Shown: piece by piece, positions 7,865-15,551 of the stretch
Numbering within the stretch: position 1 is the first letter of the stretch
Layout: the number at the start of each line of letters is the position of its first letter
Assembly (NCBI GenBank): GCA_024103385.1
Contig: JAGFIT010000093.1
Span: forward strand, 1-51,994
Source of the DNA: Vicingus serpentipes
GTDB lineage: Bacteria; Bacteroidota; Bacteroidia; Flavobacteriales_E; Vicingaceae
DNA: 51,994 nt
Direction of reading: 5' to 3'
The notes under the pieces: model-generated
What the model was told of the DNA's origin: nothing
Databases searched by the model: none
Seen by the model: the letters and a program-made list of their open reading frames with translations, nothing else
Position numbers and translations under genes: made by a program

Positions 7865-9037
7865 ATGGTAACCTTTACAAATTATATGAGACATTTATTA
7901 GTCATATCTTCTGTTTTGAGTTTTGTTTTTATGAGTGGCACTACTTATTCTCAAGGGTGTAGTGATGCTGGTGTTTGTTCGGTAGGGTCATTGGGTTTAG
8001 CTCAATACAAATATGAAAAATTACCTTTTGATAAGGTAAAATTAGAAATGGTGGAAGCTGAGGATACTGAAATTTTTGGCGAAGACTTTAACCCAAGAAA
8101 AAAAAGTGATACTACAGAAATTATTATCAAACAAGAAGTTTTAACAACAGATACTCTTCTTAAGCAATTTAAGAACGAAAATTTAACTGCCTACAACATA
8201 GATTCAATAAAAGCAAACAGCAATTTAAGAAGGGAGATATTAGCTAAATCACCAAGATTGATTGTGAATAATTTAGTTTCTTATGGAGTAGGTGATAATC
8301 AAACTTCTATTATTACAAATAACTTAGAGGTGAATTATAGAATTTTAAGTAAGAAACTATATGCTCAAATAAAAATACCGTATATAGCTGTAAATGGAAA
8401 CCTTGCAAACACAAAAGGATTAGGTGATTTAACTCTAAGTATTAGTTACACAGCTGTCAATAAAAAGAAAAAGAAGTTAAATTTTGTAGCAGGGGTTAAA
8501 ATACCTACAAACGAGTCAAATTTTTCTGAGGGTAATGATCCTTTGCCAATGGTTTATCAAACAAGTTTAGGATCTAAAGATGCATTGGTTGGGTTTAATT
8601 ATAGATATAATAAATGGGATATAACTTTTGCTTACCAACATTCTTTTAATGCAACCAATAATAAGTATCTCCATAACCCATTAAAAAATGAAAAATATAA
8701 TGGTTATTTTGAATCCAATCAATTGAAAAGAGCTGATGATGGTGTATTTAGAATGAATAGAAGTTTTCTATTCAAAAAAGGAACATTAACATCAGGTTTA
8801 TTATTTATATATCACCTGCAAAATGATACTTATGTAGATGCAATTGGTAATAGAAAAACGGCAGAAGGTTCAAAAGGGTTGACATTGAATTTAAATTTTG
8901 CTGCAATCTACCCTATAGCCAAAAAAGTTGATTTCACCTTTATTTTTGCAACCCCTCTGATTGTTCGAGACGCAAGACCTGATGGTTTAACTCGTGAATA
9001 CATTGTAATGGGAGGATTAAGATTTAACATAGATTAA
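7865..9037 (+). CDS. Putative outer-membrane beta-barrel protein with N-terminal Cys pair
   Basis: A secreted 390-residue protein. A signal peptide covers about residues 8-30 (hydrophobic run ending in TTYSQ). The ATG at 7886 would give a more typical signal peptide than the ATG at 7865. The mature part opens with GCSDAGVCSVG, a conserved-looking pair of cysteines, then a charged linker. From about residue 130 it is a series of alternating-hydrophobicity strands (LSISYTAV, NFVAGVKIP, DALVGFNYRYNKWDITFAYQHSF) ending in YIVMGGLRFNID. This looks like a 12-16 strand barrel. No function is recognised; relatives I recall are annotated only as hypothetical. It is followed after two bases by a DUF1456 gene. 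Confidence 0.6.
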   Translation: MVTFTNYMRHLLVISSVLSFVFMSGTTYSQGCSDAGVCSVGSLGLAQYKYEKLPFDKVKLEMVEAEDTEIFGEDFNPRKKSDTTEIIIKQEVLTTDTLLKQFKNENLTAYNIDSIKANSNLRREILAKSPRLIVNNLVSYGVGDNQTSIITNNLEVNYRILSKKLYAQIKIPYIAVNGNLANTKGLGDLTLSISYTAVNKKKKKLNFVAGVKIPTNESNFSEGNDPLPMVYQTSLGSKDALVGFNYRYNKWDITFAYQHSFNATNNKYLHNPLKNEKYNGYFESNQLKRADDGVFRMNRSFLFKKGTLTSGLLFIYHLQNDTYVDAIGNRKTAEGSKGLTLNLNFAAIYPIAKKVDFTFIFATPLIVRDARPDGLTREYIVMGGLRFNID

Positions 9038-9039
9038 CT

Positions 9040-9285
9040 ATGGGGTTAACCAACAACGACATCTTTAAAAAACTACGTGTAGCACATCAATTACGTGATG
9101 ATGATATTGTAGCCATTTGTAAACTTGCCGATTTCAATATTTCTAAAAGTGAATTGGGCGCTTTTTTTAGAAACGAAAACCATCCTAAATACATGGAGTG
9201 TGGCGATCAAATTCTAAGAAATTTTTTAAACGGATTAATCATTCATGTAAGAGGCCCTCTACCTGAAAAGAAAAGCAACACTTAA
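9040..9285 (+). CDS. DUF1456 family protein (YehS-like)
   Basis: An 81-residue helical protein matching one DUF1456 repeat: NNDIFKKLRVAHQLRDDDIV at the start and a central FFRNENHPKYMECGDQIL block before FLNGLIIHVRGPL. Most YehS proteins are about 150 residues with two repeats, so this is a single-repeat form. The fold is unlike classical DNA-binding proteins and the function is unknown. The start codon lies two bases after the barrel gene stop, so it is probably translated from the same message. Confidence 0.75.
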   Translation: MGLTNNDIFKKLRVAHQLRDDDIVAICKLADFNISKSELGAFFRNENHPKYMECGDQILRNFLNGLIIHVRGPLPEKKSNT

Positions 9286-9368
9286 CAACTGCATTTTTTT
9301 ATGTAACTTGGCATGATTAATGAAAGTCTTTTACAAAAAATTATTCTATTAATTAAAACCACAAAAAA

Positions 9369-9989
9369 ATGAAAACCAACATTTGTACAGCAATCGGAAT
9401 ATGCTTTTTCCTTTTAATAGGAACAACTGTTCAAGCACAAGAAACAAAAGCGAAAGATACAACTACAAAAGCAAAACCTGCTGCCAGTTCAACCACAAAA
9501 GCTAATGTTACTACTCCCGCGGCAGATGCTGCAGTAACTCCTGTAAATAATACAACTGCCACTGGAAATATGTCAAATAAAGCTGTTGCTCCAGCAACTG
9601 CTCAACCTAGTAATGGCAAAGTTAACGGTGAAGCACTAGCTCCTCAACCAACGAAAAAAGTACACTCAGCAACTGCAGACCCTACAGCTAAAGAATTACC
9701 TAACGGTAACACTCCTGCTCCAAAAAATGGAAAAGCCAATGCTCCTGCTCAAAATGCTACAACATCCCCTGAAACAGCATCTCAAAAACAGGTTGATTCT
9801 CATAAAGGACATAACCATGCTGAACAAAGTCACCAAAGCCATAGCCATGAAGCACCAAATAAGACAAAAGAAAAAACCAATAATGGGAATGCTTACGGAA
9901 AAAACAAAGATGGTTTAAAAGGAAAAGATTTTGGTCAAGATAGAGCTAACCAAGCAAAATCAAAACAGAAAAAGAAAAAAAAGAATTAA
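9369..9989 (+). CDS. Secreted low-complexity protein, Ala/Thr/Pro-rich with His cluster and Lys tail
   Basis: 206 residues with a clear signal peptide (cleavage near VQAQ, residue 24). The mature chain has no recognisable fold. Residues about 25-135 are rich in Ala, Thr, Pro, Asn and Lys. A segment near 142-158 (DSHKGHNHAEQSHQSHSHEA) has seven His residues spaced as in metal-binding loops. The end is basic, finishing in KSKQKKKKKN. Such composition suggests a disordered periplasmic or surface protein, possibly binding Ni, Cu or Zn, or nucleic acid. None of this is proven. The gene is followed by a strong terminator and appears monocistronic. Confidence 0.7.
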   Translation: MKTNICTAIGICFFLLIGTTVQAQETKAKDTTTKAKPAASSTTKANVTTPAADAAVTPVNNTTATGNMSNKAVAPATAQPSNGKVNGEALAPQPTKKVHSATADPTAKELPNGNTPAPKNGKANAPAQNATTSPETASQKQVDSHKGHNHAEQSHQSHSHEAPNKTKEKTNNGNAYGKNKDGLKGKDFGQDRANQAKSKQKKKKKN

Positions 9990-10007
9990 TTATTTTTCTT
10001 TAACACC

Positions 10008-10047
10008 AACAAAAAAGCTTTACTGCATACAGTAAAGCTTTTTTTGT
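10008..10047 (+). terminator. Strong intrinsic terminator
   Basis: AACAAAAAAGCTTTACTG (10008-10025) and CAGTAAAGCTTTTTTTGTT pair almost perfectly around the loop CATA. With flanking A and T runs on either side it should work in both directions. Confidence 0.9.
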
Positions 10048-10093
10048 TGCTCTATTCTATCCTCCATCCATCTCTTTTAAATACTTTTACCCT

Positions 10094-10555
10094 ATGGGAT
10101 ATAACATTGTTTTAATTGAACCAGAAATACCTACCAACACAGGTAATATTGGCAGATTAAGTTTAGCCTCAGGTTCTAATCTACACCTAGTAAAACCATT
10201 TGGTTTTGAAATAAACGATACTCGCCTAAAACGAGCTGGTTTAGATTACTGGAAACACATCAATTTGTTTATCTACGAAGATATAGCTGATTTTTATGCC
10301 AAGAACAAAAATAAAAAGATGTTCTATTTTTCGAGTCATGGAGAAAAAACACATTGGGAAGCCAACTTTGAAGATGAACAATTTTTAATCTTTGGTAAAG
10401 AATCTACAGGGTTACCCCCTGAAATGATTGAAAACAACCTTGATAAAATCTATAAAATTCCTTTACACAGCGAAAAAGTACGAAGCCTCAACCTGGCTAA
10501 TGCAGTAAGCATTGTGATTTATGAAGGTTTAAGACAAATATCCCCTTCTATTTGA
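10094..10555 (+). CDS. trmL: tRNA (cytidine/uridine-34 2'-O)-methyltransferase TrmL
   Basis: A 153-residue SPOUT methyltransferase that methylates the ribose of the wobble base in tRNA-Leu isoacceptors. Family landmarks are IVLIEPEIPTNTGNIGR at the N-terminus, the RAGLDYW block, and the C-terminal trefoil knot with FGKESTGLPPE and PLHSEKVRSLNLANAVSIVIYE. It is a minimal SPOUT enzyme without an added RNA-binding domain, with the usual length (about 155). The next gene on this strand starts 29 bases later and may share its transcript. Confidence 0.92.
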   Translation: MGYNIVLIEPEIPTNTGNIGRLSLASGSNLHLVKPFGFEINDTRLKRAGLDYWKHINLFIYEDIADFYAKNKNKKMFYFSSHGEKTHWEANFEDEQFLIFGKESTGLPPEMIENNLDKIYKIPLHSEKVRSLNLANAVSIVIYEGLRQISPSI

Positions 10556-10584
10556 TTAAATTTAAATTGACGTAACTTTACAAC

Positions 10585-11529
10585 ATGACATCGTTAACGC
10601 AACTACTTAACATTAAACATCCTATCATTATGGCGCCTATGTTTTTGGTAACCAATACCAAAATGATGGTAGCAGCCAGTAAAGCTGGTATAACAGGTTG
10701 TATCCCTGCGTTGAACTTTCGTACAATAGAAGAGTTAAAAACTGCCATTACTACCCTCAAAGCACAATCTGAAGGTCCTTTTGGAATTAACTTGATTGTC
10801 AATAAATCTAACTTTCTGTACAAAGAGCAACTAAAAGTATGTCGCGATTTAAAAGTAAATTACATCATTACCTCATTGGGTTCTCCTAAAGAAACCATCC
10901 AACATGCACATCAAGCAGGCATTAAAGTATTTTGCGATGTAACCGATTTAGCTTACGCTAAGAAAGTGGAGGCTTTGGGTGCTGATGCGCTTATTGCAGT
11001 AAACAAAGAGGCAGGTGGTCATGCAGGCAATATTTCTTACAAAGAATTAATTCCTTTGTTAACTAAAGAATGTAACATTCCTGTAATTTCTGCAGGAGGT
11101 GTTGGTAATCACCAACAAATGCAAGAGGTATTAGCATTAGGTGCTATAGGTGTATCTGTAGGTAGCTTGTTTATTGCTTCTACCGAAAGTGATGTTTCCC
11201 AAGATTACAAAGAAGCCTGCGTTGACTATGGAGCAAAAGACATTGTGTTTACCACTAAAATATCTGGCTCGAAATGTACTGTTATCAATACTCCCTATGT
11301 AAAAGAGATAGGTACTGAACAGAACTTTTTAGAGAAAATCCTCAACAACAACAAGCGTTTAAAAAAATGGTTTAAAGCCTTTACTTTTTACCGAGGGATG
11401 AAAAAATTAAACCAAGCAGCTTTTGGTGCTACTTATAAAACCGTATGGTGTGCTGGTCCTACCATTGAATATGTAAAAGCTATTGAACCCATTTCAGAAA
11501 TCGTAAAAAAACTGACCAATACTAGGTAA
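10585..11529 (+). CDS. Nitronate monooxygenase-like FMN enzyme
   Basis: A 314-residue TIM-barrel flavoprotein of the NMO/2-nitropropane dioxygenase family, which oxidises alkyl nitronates with molecular oxygen. It shows HPIIMAPMFLVTN at the start, GHAGNISY (the His equivalent to the proposed catalytic His), and the FMN-phosphate loop PVISAGGVGNHQQMQEVLALGAIGVSVGS split over two strands. The length is normal for class I/II NMO. Bacterial relatives are often of unknown substrate, and some act as enoyl reductases (FabK-like); FabK cannot be excluded, though the C-terminal extension fits NMO better. Confidence 0.8.
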   Translation: MTSLTQLLNIKHPIIMAPMFLVTNTKMMVAASKAGITGCIPALNFRTIEELKTAITTLKAQSEGPFGINLIVNKSNFLYKEQLKVCRDLKVNYIITSLGSPKETIQHAHQAGIKVFCDVTDLAYAKKVEALGADALIAVNKEAGGHAGNISYKELIPLLTKECNIPVISAGGVGNHQQMQEVLALGAIGVSVGSLFIASTESDVSQDYKEACVDYGAKDIVFTTKISGSKCTVINTPYVKEIGTEQNFLEKILNNNKRLKKWFKAFTFYRGMKKLNQAAFGATYKTVWCAGPTIEYVKAIEPISEIVKKLTNTR

Positions 11530-11602
11530 TTTCACTTTCTTTTTTTTGAAAAACCCTTTGTTTACTCTACTTTAGCCCACTTATAAAAGCATCGTAAAAT
11601 AG

Positions 11603-12034
11603 AAACACTCATTAATTCCATTAAAACAACTGCTGCAACAAATTGAACAAGAATTCAAAAAAGAGCGAAATCTTATACTTTTTTCTGATTTCCGAAAAAA
11701 AGCCTATGCTAATTCTAGAGAAACACCTGAAAAAAAAGAAACTAATCCGTGTATCTCAATACAGCGTTCTGACATAATTAAAATCTATGCCATTTCAAGG
11801 TCAAGAGGTAAATGTGAAGGGTGCGACAATGATGCTCCATTTTTAAAAATGAATGGACAACCGTATTTAGAAGTTCATCATATTGTCGAACTAAGTAATA
11901 ATCGTAGCGACTCTCCAATCAATGTAATTGCTCTTTGTCCAAACTGTCATAGACGAGTTACACACGGTAAAGATGGACTTCAATACAACAATGAATTGAA
12001 AATTAAAAAATTAGAATCTTCAATGGATGAGTAA
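11603..12034 (+). pseudogene. HNH endonuclease lacking its N-terminus and a start codon
   Basis: The frame opens after the stop at 11600-11602 and encodes about 143 residues ending in a classical HNH/McrA-type nuclease domain: GKCEGCDNDAPF, then LEVHHIVELS and ALCPNCHRRVTHGKDG, which give the zinc cysteines and the catalytic His pair. No ATG, GTG or TTG occurs in frame between 11603 and 11848; the ATG at 11849 falls inside the nuclease domain and would drop the first CxxC. Related enzymes are longer, with 100-250 residues before this domain. I read it as a 5'-truncated remnant; an unusual start codon (ATT or ATA) is an alternative. It follows a 70-base AT-rich spacer after the NMO gene. Confidence 0.7.
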
Positions 12035-12070
12035 CTATATCTAGCATTTAAAATGAAATGAGACAAAATA

Positions 12071-12101
12071 CACCACAAATTTTCTATTTGGTGCTTTTTT
12101 T
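12071..12101 (+). terminator. Probable intrinsic terminator before the Fic gene
   Basis: CACCACAAAT and ATTTGGTG pair around TTTCT with one bulged base and are followed by a run of seven T. It separates the HNH remnant from the Fic gene. Confidence 0.6.
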
Positions 12102-12137
12102 ATATTTTTGGTACATATAAGAATAACATGAGACAAT

Positions 12138-13211
12138 ATGCACCCTATTAAAAAATTAGAAAAACTACCTCCAAAACGAGAAGAAGTAGAAACGCTTGAT
12201 GTTTTACGCCAATTGAGTAAAACATCAACAGCTTTAGGGGAGTTAAAAGGAATTGCAAAAACAATCCCTAATCAAGCAATGCTTATAAATGCAGTTGTAC
12301 TACAAGAAGCAAAAGACAGTTCTGAAATTGAAAATATTATTACCACTCAGGACGAATTATATGAAGCTCTTTCTACCTCAAAAAATCAACCATCACAAAT
12401 TAAAGAAGTAATTAATTACAGAAAAGCGATTTTTCTAGGTGCTGATATAATTAATAATCAAGGTTTTTTAAGGCAAAAAGACATCATTGAATTACAAAAA
12501 ACCATTATTGAAAATAATGCTGGAATTCGAAATATGGCAGGAACTGTTTTAAAGAATGATAAAACAGGAGAAATAGTTTACACTCCCCCACAAGAAAAAG
12601 ACGAAATATTAGATTTACTTTCAAACTTTCTTGACCATTTTAATATTACCGATACTAATTTATCCCCCTTAATCAATCTCGCTATATTACATTATCAATT
12701 CGAAAGCATTCACCCTTTTTATGATGGAAATGGAAGAACTGGGAGAATATTAAATATTTTATATTTAATCATAAACGGACTATTAGACATTCCTATTCTT
12801 TATCTCAGTTCATACATCAATGAAAATAAATCTGAATATTATAATTTATTAAACAAAGTCAATAGAAGTGGTGAATGGGAAAACTGGATTATATATATGC
12901 TTAAAGCGGTAGAAATAACATCTAATAAAACAGTTAAAAAAATCAATTCCATTAAAGATTTATTAGAAAAAACTATTCTTGTCACTCAAGAAAAGGCAAC
13001 TAAAGTTTACCGAAAAGAATTAATTGAACTGCTATTTGAACATCCTTATTCCAAAATAGAATATGTAGTCGACAGGCTTGGGGTTGAACGAAAAGCAGCA
13101 TCAAGGTACTTAAAACAATTAGAAGATATTGGTATATTAAAATCTCAAAAGATAGGAAGAGAAACTATATACATAAATACAAAATTGATAGAAATATTAA
13201 AAAGAAACTAA
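12138..13211 (+). CDS. Fic family protein, class II self-inhibited, with winged-helix end
   Basis: A 357-residue Fic/DOC protein. The catalytic motif HPFYDGNGRTGR is at 192-203; His192 is the base that enables transfer of AMP from ATP to a protein hydroxyl. The N-terminal Fic_N domain holds the inhibitory helix with S61-SEI-E65-N66, matching (S/T)xxxE(G/N); the Glu blocks productive ATP binding. Its place before the Fic core makes it class II. Residues about 285-350 form a winged-helix domain (VVDRLGVERKAASRYLKQLEDIGIL) that may bind DNA. This layout is common in standalone bacterial Fic proteins whose targets are unknown. The start is the ATG at 12138. It follows a headless HNH gene in an accessory-looking patch. 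Confidence 0.9.
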   Translation: MHPIKKLEKLPPKREEVETLDVLRQLSKTSTALGELKGIAKTIPNQAMLINAVVLQEAKDSSEIENIITTQDELYEALSTSKNQPSQIKEVINYRKAIFLGADIINNQGFLRQKDIIELQKTIIENNAGIRNMAGTVLKNDKTGEIVYTPPQEKDEILDLLSNFLDHFNITDTNLSPLINLAILHYQFESIHPFYDGNGRTGRILNILYLIINGLLDIPILYLSSYINENKSEYYNLLNKVNRSGEWENWIIYMLKAVEITSNKTVKKINSIKDLLEKTILVTQEKATKVYRKELIELLFEHPYSKIEYVVDRLGVERKAASRYLKQLEDIGILKSQKIGRETIYINTKLIEILKRN

Positions 13212-13215
13212 GCCC

Positions 13216-13270
13216 AACAATCTGTATATTGCATAGCACCCTTCGGGATGCTACGTAAACATACAGTTGT
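13216..13270. repeat. Cruciform-forming inverted repeat between convergent genes
   Basis: The inner hairpin TAGCACCC-TTCG-GGATGCTA is enclosed by a second pair, CTGTAT with ATACAG and then ACAA with TTGT, separated by short unpaired bulges. The stable TTCG loop suggests an RNA hairpin. There is no long T-run on either strand, so it may be a dispersed palindrome that incidentally ends transcription from the Fic gene and the convergent S46 peptidase gene. Confidence 0.6.
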
Positions 13271-13276
13271 CGTTAA

Positions 13277-15388
13277 CTATTTCCTCTTCGGATGCACCAA
13301 CTTCATTTCTTCAATCAGGTGAGTTGCTCCAGCATACTTATCAATAATAAAAAGTACGTAACGTAAGTCCACCATAATGTTTCTGCAAATTTCAGGGTCG
13401 TAATTCATATCACTCATGGTTCCTTCCCATACCCGATCAAAATTCAATCCCACTAAGTTACCATACGCATCAATAGTTGGGCTCCCCGAATTACCCCCTG
13501 TTGTATGGTTCGTTCCTAAAAAGCAGACAGGCACCTTTCCGTTAGCATCAGCATACTGACCGTAATCTTTATTTTTATATAGTTCTTGTAATTTTTGAGG
13601 TACATCAAACTCATAATCTTCTGGAATGTATTTTTCCATCACTCCTTCTAAATAACATACAGGGTTGTAATAAACCCCATCACGAGGTGAATAACCACGA
13701 ACTTGACCGTATGTAACCCGCAATGTACCATTAGCATCCGGGAAATAACGTGCTTGAGGCAACACTTCCATTAACGCTTGCATATACTCTTTTTCTAATG
13801 CTTCTATTTGCAGCTTTTTTTCTTGATAGAGCACATCAATCTCCTTATCATAAGCAACTATCATAGGCTTAGCGTAAGCATAAGCTACATCTTTGTTCAA
13901 CTTTTTAATAACCTGTTTAGCATCTCCTTCTAGCAACACTAAAGCTTTTTCTAAATCAGTAAAAGAGGTTTTCTTATAGATAGAGGCATTAACATTTTTA
14001 GTATAAAAAGGCATCACATTACTAAAAACAGCTTTATCTACATTTACATCATAATTTTTATGTACTCCTTCTAACTGATTTTTCATCCATTTGATATGCT
14101 TTTCAAATTCTTCAGGATTTTCGTTAATCATTTCTACAAGTTGATAAGCTCTATAAGTCATTTTCATCAGCTCATTTGTTATCAAAAACACTTCCACAAA
14201 ATTTCTTCGCTTAATATTTATTGCAGCAAAATCTTTGTACAAACTATCCAGTTGAGGTAGAATATGGCTATATTTTGCCTCTACTCTTTTTTCTTTTAAG
14301 GCCTTTGTAAATGTTGCTTCAAAAACTCTTCTATCGGCAATAGCATTGGTTTTTTCTATTCCTAAATTCTCGCCTATCCATTTTTTCCATGCATTAGCTA
14401 TTCGCGCTTGTTTTGAAGCATATTTAATTCTTACCTCATCATTCGCCTGCATTTGCGCATCAATTACTTTTAAAGCTGCATCACGAATAGCAATATTACT
14501 TGGATTGTATTCTTGCGTAATGTGCTCTATAGCAACTGCGGGAAGGTATTCATCGGTAGTACCAGGAAAACCAAAAACCAAGGTAAAATCGCCTTCAGCT
14601 ACTCCATCTAACGATATCGGTAAAAAATGTTTAGGTTGATAAGGCACATTAGCCTTACTATACTTTGCTGGTCTATTATTGGTATCAGCGTAAATTCTAA
14701 ACATCGAAAAATCTCCTGTATGCCTTGGAAACATCCAGTTATCTGTATCACTACCAAACTTACCAATACTCGTAGGTGGTGCTCCTACCAAACGTACATC
14801 CTCAAATCGCTCAGTAACGAATAAAAAATATTGATTTCCTTTATAAAACGCTTTCACTTTCGTGTTTTGCCATTCCTCTTTTTTAGCTGCTTCTTTAACT
14901 GCTTCTATATTTTTAGAAATCTGTACTTGCTTTTCTTCCTCTGTCATTGTATCTAACACACTATCCAACACATTAACGGTAACATCCTCAATGCGTACAA
15001 TAAAATCTACATAAAGACCTTCATTAGGCAATTCTTCTGCTAAACTCATTGCCCAAAAACCCTCTTTTAAATAATCATTTTCTAATGATGAGTGCGATTG
15101 TATTTGACCAAAACCACAGTGATGATTCGTTAATATTAAACCTTTAGGTGATATTATTTCACTAGTACAGCCCCCGTTAAAATGTCCGACAGCATCTTTT
15201 AAACTGGAACTATTAATATCGTAAATATCTTTTGCCGTAAGTTCACAACCCAAACTTTTCATTTCCGTCTCATTCATCCCCTCCAGTAAAGAAGGAATCC
15301 ACATCCCTCCTTGTTGTGCATTTCCCTGAGTGACTATTAACAATAATACAACAGGTATTAACTTGAGCAACTTTAACATTTTCTCCAT
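13277..15388 (-). CDS. S46 family dipeptidyl peptidase, DPP11-like (Asp/Glu-specific)
   Basis: A 703-residue exported serine peptidase that removes dipeptides from the N-terminus of peptides in the periplasm. A signal peptide ends near QGNAQ (residue 25). The chymotrypsin-like triad is visible: His in ILTNHHCG (89-90), Asp in the DVRLVGAPP...DTDNWMFPRHTGDFS region, and Ser634 in TTGGNSGSP. Eighteen residues after the Ser comes Arg652 (NFDRVWEG). In Porphyromonas gingivalis DPP11 the Ser and the specificity Arg are also 18 apart (655 and 673), while DPP7 has Gly there. This predicts preference for acidic P1 residues. The length is typical (about 700). A convincing promoter lies just upstream; the gene is monocistronic. 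Confidence 0.9.
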   Translation of the reverse strand: MEKMLKLLKLIPVVLLLIVTQGNAQQGGMWIPSLLEGMNETEMKSLGCELTAKDIYDINSSSLKDAVGHFNGGCTSEIISPKGLILTNHHCGFGQIQSHSSLENDYLKEGFWAMSLAEELPNEGLYVDFIVRIEDVTVNVLDSVLDTMTEEEKQVQISKNIEAVKEAAKKEEWQNTKVKAFYKGNQYFLFVTERFEDVRLVGAPPTSIGKFGSDTDNWMFPRHTGDFSMFRIYADTNNRPAKYSKANVPYQPKHFLPISLDGVAEGDFTLVFGFPGTTDEYLPAVAIEHITQEYNPSNIAIRDAALKVIDAQMQANDEVRIKYASKQARIANAWKKWIGENLGIEKTNAIADRRVFEATFTKALKEKRVEAKYSHILPQLDSLYKDFAAINIKRRNFVEVFLITNELMKMTYRAYQLVEMINENPEEFEKHIKWMKNQLEGVHKNYDVNVDKAVFSNVMPFYTKNVNASIYKKTSFTDLEKALVLLEGDAKQVIKKLNKDVAYAYAKPMIVAYDKEIDVLYQEKKLQIEALEKEYMQALMEVLPQARYFPDANGTLRVTYGQVRGYSPRDGVYYNPVCYLEGVMEKYIPEDYEFDVPQKLQELYKNKDYGQYADANGKVPVCFLGTNHTTGGNSGSPTIDAYGNLVGLNFDRVWEGTMSDMNYDPEICRNIMVDLRYVLFIIDKYAGATHLIEEMKLVHPKRK

Positions 15389-15411
15389 CTCTTATATTCT
15401 ATTTTTTGCAG

Positions 15412-15444
15412 CAAATGTACAAGAAAGGAAATCTTTACCCCAAA
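15412..15444 (-). promoter_or_regulatory. Bacteroidota-type promoter of the S46 peptidase
   Basis: On the minus strand TTTG (15444-15441) and TACATTTG (15419-15412) are 21 bases apart, an excellent match to the -33 TTTG / -7 TAnnTTTG consensus of the Bacteroidota housekeeping sigma factor. Transcription should start near 15405, about 17 bases before the ATG. Confidence 0.75.
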
Positions 15445-15551
15445 AATTATCAACAATAATTGTTCATACATAATACCTCCAACAACTATTTTATGGTTAA
15501 AAAGTAACATCAAAAATTGTATTTTGCATCTCTTAAAGCCAACTTATTAAT

